The notes under the pieces: model-generated
Told to the model about the DNA's origin: nothing
The model's database searches: none
What the model saw: only the letters and a program-made list of their open reading frames with translations
Part shown: in pieces, positions 21,524 to 26,183 of the stretch
Position numbering within the stretch: the first letter of the stretch is position 1
Layout: the number at the start of each line of letters is the position of its first letter
Position numbers and translations under genes: made by a program
NCBI GenBank assembly: GCA_038199035.1
Contig: JBBPZM010000012.1
Location: forward strand, 1-26,183
From: DATAEY01 sp038199035
Lineage (GTDB): Bacteria; Actinomycetota; Thermoleophilia; Solirubrobacterales; Solirubrobacteraceae
DNA: 26,183 bases
Direction: 5' to 3'

Positions 21524-22540
21524 TCAGCGCGGCGGCTGGAGCACCTGCACGGTCCCGCCGGTCCTGCCCACGACGAACACGCGTCCGGTGCCCGGGTCGA
21601 CGGCCAGCGTGTTCGCCTGGCGCACGGTGGGATAGCTGGTCAGCGTGACGGGGATCCGGTGAGGCCTCAAGCGCAGCTCGACGACGCGGTTGACCTCGGT
21701 CAGCCCCACCCACAGCCGGCGGCGGCGCGTATCGATCGCCAGGCCGTAGGGCTTGCCCGCCACGCTGACCCGACAGTCGAGCCCGAGCTTGGAGTCGGCG
21801 TTGAAGACCAGGATCCCGTCGCCCTCCGTGTCGGCCACGAACAGGCGCCCGCGCCGGTCGCTGACCACGTGGGTCGGGCCCACGCCCGCGTCGACTCGCC
21901 CCAGGGGGCGGAGGCTGCGGGCGTCCCACAGCTCGAGCTGGCGCCCTCGTACGCCGACCGCCGCGACCCTGGTCGTCGTGGGGGCGGCCATCCCGCCGGG
22001 ATTGGCCGGAGCCCCAAGCGTGCGCACGACACGACCCCCCGCGATGACCGAGACGCTGTCCCCCAGCTCGTCGCCGACGAACACGCGGCCGGCGACCGCC
22101 GTGGCGTCGTGGGGCTGACGACCCACCCGGGTGACCTGGACATGGCCGTCGGGGAGGCTCACGCGCGCCAGCACGTCAGCCTTCTCGGCCGGCACGAGCA
22201 CCGGGCCGCCGGGACGCTCGAGCGCCAGGTGGCGGGGGGCGGCGGGCAGGGCCACGCGGCGCACCTCGCGTCCGCTGCGGCCGTCGATCAGCAGAAGAGC
22301 CGCCGGATCGCGCACCCCGACCGCCAGCAGCCCGCTGACGGGATCGAAGACGGCGCCCTCGGGCATGCCTCCCACCCTCCACACCCGGCCCACGGGCTTC
22401 TGGCTGACCGCGGGGGCCACTCCCGGCTCGGGAGACGGCGGAAGCTGCTTGGAGGAGCCGCAACCCGCGGAGGCGAGCGCCCCGGCCGCGAGCACCGCGG
22501 CGATCGCCCCGTGCCCTCCCCTGCCGCCACCCGGTGCCAT
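21524..22540 (-). CDS. YncE-like beta-propeller lipoprotein (copy 2)
   Basis: A 338-residue exported lipoprotein and a close paralogue of the protein at 5120-6121. Lipoprotein signal: a Gly/Arg-rich start, A-V-L-A-A-G-A-L, then A-S-A-G-C. Shared blocks in the same order include 'GRVWRVGGMPEGAVFDPVSG', 'RRVALPAAPRHLALERPGGP', 'GVGPTHVVSDRRGRLFVADT' and 'YPTVRQANTLAVDPGTGRVF', all with counterparts in copy 1. The blades follow the V-x-V-D/G-x-x-x-G-x-V pattern of YVTN repeats. No catalytic site is evident. The ATG start is 32 nt from the start of the divergent GT-C-like gene, so the pair shares a promoter region, exactly as in copy 1. Confidence 0.82.
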   Translation of the reverse strand: MAPGGGRGGHGAIAAVLAAGALASAGCGSSKQLPPSPEPGVAPAVSQKPVGRVWRVGGMPEGAVFDPVSGLLAVGVRDPAALLLIDGRSGREVRRVALPAAPRHLALERPGGPVLVPAEKADVLARVSLPDGHVQVTRVGRQPHDATAVAGRVFVGDELGDSVSVIAGGRVVRTLGAPANPGGMAAPTTTRVAAVGVRGRQLELWDARSLRPLGRVDAGVGPTHVVSDRRGRLFVADTEGDGILVFNADSKLGLDCRVSVAGKPYGLAIDTRRRRLWVGLTEVNRVVELRLRPHRIPVTLTSYPTVRQANTLAVDPGTGRVFVVGRTGGTVQVLQPPR

Positions 22541-22572
22541 GGCGCGATGATCTCAGGCTCGCGCGACGGCGG

Positions 22573-23976
22573 ATGAGCTCGCATCCGGACACGATCGGCC
22601 GGGCTCGCCCACATCCCCCGGACGGGCCACCGGCGCCAGCGCAGGGAGCCGAGCGTCCGCCCCGGGACGGATCGGCGGGAGAGCCAGGCGCAACCCGCCG
22701 CCTGGCCCGCTGGGGCCAGCGCCTTGGGCTCGTGGCGACCGTGCTCGCCGCCGCGACCGTGGCCACGGGGTGGATCGTCACCGCCTTCGGCGGGAGCGTG
22801 GGACGTCATGCCGCGCCGTTCTACGTCGAGTGGGCGCCGGCCGTCTCCTGGTACACGGCGCCAGCGCTCGGCCTGCTCGGGCTGGGGATCTTCGCCGCCG
22901 GGCGCCTGCGGGCCAAGGCGGTGACGCCGATCTGGTTTGCCAGCGCCGCGCTCGGGGTCACGGTGGTCGTGCGGCTCGCGCTCAACATGGCTCGGGTGGG
23001 GCCGTCGGAGTGGTACGGGATCTTCGGCGGCGCCTGGGACGCCAAGTACGAGTACCTGCCCGGCCTGCCTGCGCTTCGCCTGGGTGTCGGCGCCTTCCTC
23101 GATCGCTTCGCGCAGTTCTCGGGCTCGCTGCCCATCCATCCTTCGGCCCACCCGCCGGGGACCCTCCTGACCCTCCACGCGCTGGGGATTCACACCGCCA
23201 AGCCGATGGCCGCCCTGACCATCGGGATCGGCGCCCTCTCCGCGCCGCTGACCTACCTGCTGGGACGCAGGTTGCTCGACGAGGGGCGGGCGCGCGTGGC
23301 CACCCTGTTCTACGTGTTCGCGCCCTCCTCGATGCTCTACGGCGCCACCTCGGTCGACGCCCTCTACGCCACTCTCGGGGCAGCGGCGGCCACCGCGCTG
23401 CTGGGGCGTCGGCGGCTGATCGCCGCGGCCGGGACGGGCCTGCTCGCGCTGGCCTCCTTCTTCTCCTATGCGCTGGCCGGCGTCGGCGCCTGGGCGGTGC
23501 TGGTCACCGCTCGCCGCCGCGGGCTGCTCGCGGCCGTCGGGCTGGGCGCGGGCTGCGCCGCCGTCCTGGTCGGGGCGTATGCCGTCCTGTGGGCTGCAAG
23601 CGGCTTTGACGTGCTCGGTTCGCTGGCCGCCGCGCACGGCGCCTACGTGCGAGGCATCTCCATGGAGCGTCCCTACTGGTACTGGGTGTTCGGCTCACCC
23701 ACGGCTTTCTTCCTGGCCCTCGGGCTGCCGCTGGCCTGGCTGGCCATGCGCGGGGCAGGACGGGGGGAGCCGGCCGCCCTCGCGCTGGTGATCGTCGTCG
23801 CCGCGGCGGCGATCCTCGGCTTCACCAAGGCCGAGAACGAGCGCATCTGGCAGTTCCTGGTGCCCCTGGCCTGCGTAGCCGCCGCCGCCCAGCACCGCCG
23901 CTCGACCACCGTCGTGCTCGTGGCCCTGGTGGCTCAGGCGGTGGCGGTCGAGCTGACCTTGAACACCCACTGGTAG
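22573..23976 (+). CDS. Polytopic GT-C-like glycosyltransferase (copy 2 of a duplicated pair)
   Basis: A 467-residue membrane protein, paralogous to the protein at 3790-5073. It begins with a polar Pro-rich tail of about 50 residues that copy 1 lacks, then about ten helices. Blocks shared with copy 1 are 'EYLPGLPALRLGVGAFLDRF', 'LPIHPSAHPPGTLLTLHALG', 'FFSYALAGVGAW' and 'GFTKAENERIWQFLVPLACV'. The ATG at 22573 is preferred to an in-frame ATG at 22534, because the latter lies antisense to the first codons of the propeller gene. A GT-C sugar transferase role is inferred from topology and the acidic/His-rich external loops; it is not a recognised named family. It ends 22 nt before the convergent SDR gene. 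Confidence 0.7.
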   Translation: MSSHPDTIGRARPHPPDGPPAPAQGAERPPRDGSAGEPGATRRLARWGQRLGLVATVLAAATVATGWIVTAFGGSVGRHAAPFYVEWAPAVSWYTAPALGLLGLGIFAAGRLRAKAVTPIWFASAALGVTVVVRLALNMARVGPSEWYGIFGGAWDAKYEYLPGLPALRLGVGAFLDRFAQFSGSLPIHPSAHPPGTLLTLHALGIHTAKPMAALTIGIGALSAPLTYLLGRRLLDEGRARVATLFYVFAPSSMLYGATSVDALYATLGAAAATALLGRRRLIAAAGTGLLALASFFSYALAGVGAWAVLVTARRRGLLAAVGLGAGCAAVLVGAYAVLWAASGFDVLGSLAAAHGAYVRGISMERPYWYWVFGSPTAFFLALGLPLAWLAMRGAGRGEPAALALVIVVAAAAILGFTKAENERIWQFLVPLACVAAAAQHRRSTTVVLVALVAQAVAVELTLNTHW

Positions 23977-23998
23977 CCGCGATGCCAGGTGGCCACGG

Positions 23999-24889
23999 TC
24001 AGCGCGCCGACTCGACCGGCTCGCGCGGAGGCTCGGCCGTCGGCGTGAGCGCGGGCTGGGTGGCCGCCCGGGCCTCGTAGCCGGCGCGGCGCGAGTCGTC
24101 GATGTCGAGCAGGATGCGGTCGCCCTTGAGCATGCGGGCGATCATCTCCTGGCCGCGCCGCGGCAGCACGCCGATGACCTTATGCAGCGGGGCCAGCGAC
24201 TTGGGGACGTAGACGTCCAGGCGCGGATGGCGCAGGGCGTCGACGATGGCCTCGGCCACGTCCTCGGGCTCGACCCAGTTGACCCCGCGCGACTGGGGCA
24301 GGCCGCTGGCCAGCTCGGTGTTGACCACGCCCGGCATGACGATCGAGAAGTCGATCCCGTGGTCGCGGTTCTCCATGGCCACCGACTCGGTCAGCCCGAC
24401 CACCGCGTGCTTGGTGGCGACGTAGGTGGCCCCCCCGGGCGGCGAGATCTTGCCGGCGTAGGAGGCGATGTTGACGATGTGGCCGCCGCGGCGGCGGCGC
24501 ATCCGGCGCACCGCCTGGCGGGTCCCGGTGATGACCCCGTGGAGGTTGATGTCGATCTGGCGGGTCGAGGTCTCGTCGCTCTCGTCGGCGAAGTCGCCCA
24601 GCGGCATGATCCCCGCGTTGTTGACCAGGACGTCGAGCGGGCCGACCTCGCGCTCCACGTCGTCGAGGAAGGCGACGAACGACTCACGGTCGGTCACGTC
24701 GAGCGGACGGGCCAGGCAGCCGCCACCGAGCTCGCTGGCCGTGCGCTGGGCGAGCTCGAGGTCGAGGTCGCCGATGGCCACGCGCGCGCCCTCGCGCAGC
24801 AGCGCCGCTGCCGTGGCGCGGCCGATCCCCCGCGCGCCGCCGGTGATGGCGACGACCTTGCCGTGGATGGGGCGGGGCTGCTTGGCCAT
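23999..24889 (-). CDS. Short-chain dehydrogenase/reductase
   Basis: A 296-residue NAD(P)-dependent oxidoreductase of the classical SDR type. 'TGGARGIGRA' (16-25) binds the cofactor and 'NNAG' is at 90-93. The catalytic tetrad is N115, S143, Y156 and K160 ('YVATK'). D41 after the second strand (A-I-G-D-L-D) suggests NAD rather than NADP. The C-terminus beyond residue 250 is longer than usual and basic, with 'RILLDIDDSRRAGYEARA', as in several mycobacterial SDRs. The ATG at 24889 has GAGGAGGA 3 nt upstream. It is divergent from the alpha/beta hydrolase gene (79 nt between starts) and convergent with the GT-C-like copy 2. The substrate is unknown. Confidence 0.88.
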   Translation of the reverse strand: MAKQPRPIHGKVVAITGGARGIGRATAAALLREGARVAIGDLDLELAQRTASELGGGCLARPLDVTDRESFVAFLDDVEREVGPLDVLVNNAGIMPLGDFADESDETSTRQIDINLHGVITGTRQAVRRMRRRRGGHIVNIASYAGKISPPGGATYVATKHAVVGLTESVAMENRDHGIDFSIVMPGVVNTELASGLPQSRGVNWVEPEDVAEAIVDALRHPRLDVYVPKSLAPLHKVIGVLPRRGQEMIARMLKGDRILLDIDDSRRAGYEARAATQPALTPTAEPPREPVESAR

Positions 24890-24968
24890 GGTTCCTCCTC
24901 GAGGCGTTGCGGGCGAGGCGTACGCTACCGCGGCGGGCGTCGGCGCGACGGCTATCCTGGCGGCGGCG

Positions 24969-25877
24969 ATGGCGTTCTTCACCCACGACGGCCAGCGGCT
25001 CTCGTACACGGTCTACGGCGAGGGGCCGCGCGTGACCGTCCTGCTCCCGGGCCTGCTCTTCTCGCAGCGCATGCACGTGCCGATGGCCACCTCGCTGGCC
25101 GACCTCGGCAACCGGGTGGTCACGCTCGACCTGCTGGGACACGGCCAGTCCGACCGCCCGCGCGACATGCGTCGCTACGGCATGGACCTCTTCGCGCAGC
25201 AAACCGTCGCGCTGCTCGACCACCTGGAGATCGACCAGGCGGTGGTGGGCGGCACGTCGCTGGGGGCCAACACGACGCTGGCCGTAGCCTCGGCGGCGCC
25301 CGAGCGGCTGCGCGGGATGCTCATCGAGATGCCCGTGCTCGACAACGCCCTGCTGGGCTGCGCCATCGCCTTCACCCCGCTGATGATCGCGCTGACCTTC
25401 GGCGAGCCGGTGATGCAGGTGGTCTCGCTCGCCGCCCGCGCCGTCCCGCGCGACCGGCTGCCGCTGATGGGCGACATCCTGCTCGACTGGGTGCGCCAGG
25501 ACCCCGGGCCTGGCGCGGCCGTCATACAGGGGCTGTTCTTCGGGCGCGTGGCGCCGCCGGCGGCCGAGCGGCGGACCTTCGAGGCCCCGACGCTGGTCAT
25601 CGGCCATCCGCGCGACCCCATCCACCCCTTCTCCGACGCCGACGGCCTGGCCCGCGAGATGCCCAACGCGCGCCTGCTCGACGCCAACTCGATCATCGAA
25701 CTGCGCCTGTGGCCCGAGCGCCTGACCGAGGAGATCGCCTCGTTCATCGACGACTGCTGGCGCCCGCGCCGCGCCCAGGGCGAGGGGCGCTCGCGCCGGC
25801 GCGCGCCGGCCGCCGGCCGGACCAACGGCGCCGGCACGCGTCGCAGCGCGGCCCCGCGGCGCACGAAGCGCACCTGA
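24969..25877 (+). CDS. Alpha/beta hydrolase lacking the usual catalytic histidine
   Basis: A 302-residue alpha/beta hydrolase-fold protein. 'VTVLLPGLLFSQ' (22-33) is the oxyanion region, 'VVTLDLLGHGQSDRP' (50-64) the next strand, and 'VVGGTSLGANTTLA' (92-105) the nucleophile elbow with S97. D216 in 'GHPRDPIHPF' fits the acid. At the place of the catalytic His, before W-P-E-R-L, the sequence reads D-A-N-S-I-I, so the triad looks incomplete. The C-terminal 40 residues are a basic, Arg/Ala-rich tail. It lies 7 nt upstream of the DUF3105-like gene, so the two are probably cotranscribed. Whether it is an active hydrolase is open. Confidence 0.82.
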   Translation: MAFFTHDGQRLSYTVYGEGPRVTVLLPGLLFSQRMHVPMATSLADLGNRVVTLDLLGHGQSDRPRDMRRYGMDLFAQQTVALLDHLEIDQAVVGGTSLGANTTLAVASAAPERLRGMLIEMPVLDNALLGCAIAFTPLMIALTFGEPVMQVVSLAARAVPRDRLPLMGDILLDWVRQDPGPGAAVIQGLFFGRVAPPAAERRTFEAPTLVIGHPRDPIHPFSDADGLAREMPNARLLDANSIIELRLWPERLTEEIASFIDDCWRPRRAQGEGRSRRRAPAAGRTNGAGTRRSAAPRRTKRT

Positions 25878-25884
25878 CCGACCG

Positions 25885-26183
25885 ATGACCTCGCGTCGTG
25901 AGGAGAAGGATCAGCGCCGCGCCGAGCGGATCGCCGTCGAAGAGCACGCGGCGCGAGCGGAGCGGCGCAAGCGCACGCTGGGTATCGCCGCCGGGGCGCT
26001 GCTTGGCGCCGCCGCCGTGGCCGCCGTGGTGATCGCCCTGACCGTGGGCGGTGGCGGTGGCGGTGGCAGCACGCCCAAGGACCCGATCGGCTCCACGGTG
26101 CCGAAGGTGTCGATCCCGCCCGTGCGGGCGACCGACCTCAAGGCGGCCGCCGCGGCCGCCGGCTGCCGGGTGCGCTCCTTCAC
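25885..26183 (+). CDS. DUF3105-like membrane-anchored protein, N-terminal part
   Basis: The gene runs off the window; 99 residues are visible. An Arg/Glu-rich cytoplasmic coil (about 1-32) leads into one membrane helix (about 33-56) and a Gly-rich linker encoded by repeated GGC-GGT codons. The outside part then begins with 'RATDLKAAAAAAGCRVRSF', which matches my memory of the start of DUF3105 domains, where an 'AAGC' helix comes before a His-rich metal-like site. The deciding C-terminal domain is missing from the window. It follows the alpha/beta hydrolase at 7 nt. Function of DUF3105 is unknown. Confidence 0.65.
   Translation, partial: MTSRREEKDQRRAERIAVEEHAARAERRKRTLGIAAGALLGAAAVAAVVIALTVGGGGGGGSTPKDPIGSTVPKVSIPPVRATDLKAAAAAAGCRVRSF

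Noticed and set aside
26045..26072. GGC-GGT codon repeat near the window end
   Set aside because: Low-complexity coding for a Gly linker after a membrane helix, not a repeat element.
1..26183. CRISPR arrays, tRNA or rRNA genes
   Set aside because: No regularly spaced repeats, and no tRNA- or rRNA-like stretches were recognised on either strand by eye.

Overview
This is a high-GC actinobacterial chromosome segment with dense coding, many GTG starts and frequent start/stop overlaps. Gene content (GT-C mannosyltransferase-like enzymes, a TIGR04282/DUF2064 protein, a membrane-anchored molybdopterin oxidoreductase, a DUF3105-like protein, Kup and a GH15 enzyme) suggests Thermoleophilia (Solirubrobacterales-like). 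That placement is inferred from gene content and base composition only; no phylogeny was run. No tRNA, rRNA or CRISPR array was seen.

Layout. (1) 1-774: the 3' end of an IS982-type transposase abuts a decayed CPA2 cation/proton antiporter that carries a frameshift and an internal deletion. (2) 771-2960: a UPF0104/LPG-synthase-like membrane protein (-), then DoxX and a small membrane protein (+), closed by a strong bidirectional hairpin terminator. (3) 3053-6121: a secreted beta-sandwich protein (-), a polytopic GT-C-like protein (-) and a divergent beta-propeller lipoprotein (+). (4) 6153-10628: a universal stress protein (-), divergent from a Kup potassium transporter (+), then a GH15 glucoamylase/trehalase-like enzyme (-). 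(5) 10629-11113: the remnant of an ECF sigma-factor gene and a perfect 24-bp palindrome. (6) 11114-13208: a HAD phosphatase, an inorganic pyrophosphatase and a haloalkane dehalogenase (+), tightly spaced. (7) 13378-16710: a leftward three-gene operon of sugar epimerase, sorbosone-dehydrogenase-like propeller lipoprotein and cystathionine gamma-synthase-family PLP enzyme. (8) 16901-21494: a rightward, largely translationally coupled operon encoding a cytochrome b/molybdopterin oxidoreductase, a membrane protein, a GT2 glycosyltransferase, a DUF2064 protein and a GT-C mannosyltransferase-like protein. (9) 21524-23976: a second copy of the divergent propeller/GT-C pair, in inverted order. (10) 23999-26183: an SDR (-), then an alpha/beta hydrolase and the start of a DUF3105-like protein (+).

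The main theme is cell-envelope glycan building next to periplasmic redox chemistry. Two divergent operons (7 and 8) share a 190-bp control region that carries two 11-bp direct repeats upstream of a candidate promoter. Two paralogous modules, each a GT-C-like membrane protein paired head-to-head with an exported propeller lipoprotein, flank the central region in opposite order. This duplicated module, and the oxidoreductase with an internal twin-arginine motif, are the best candidates for undescribed biology here.
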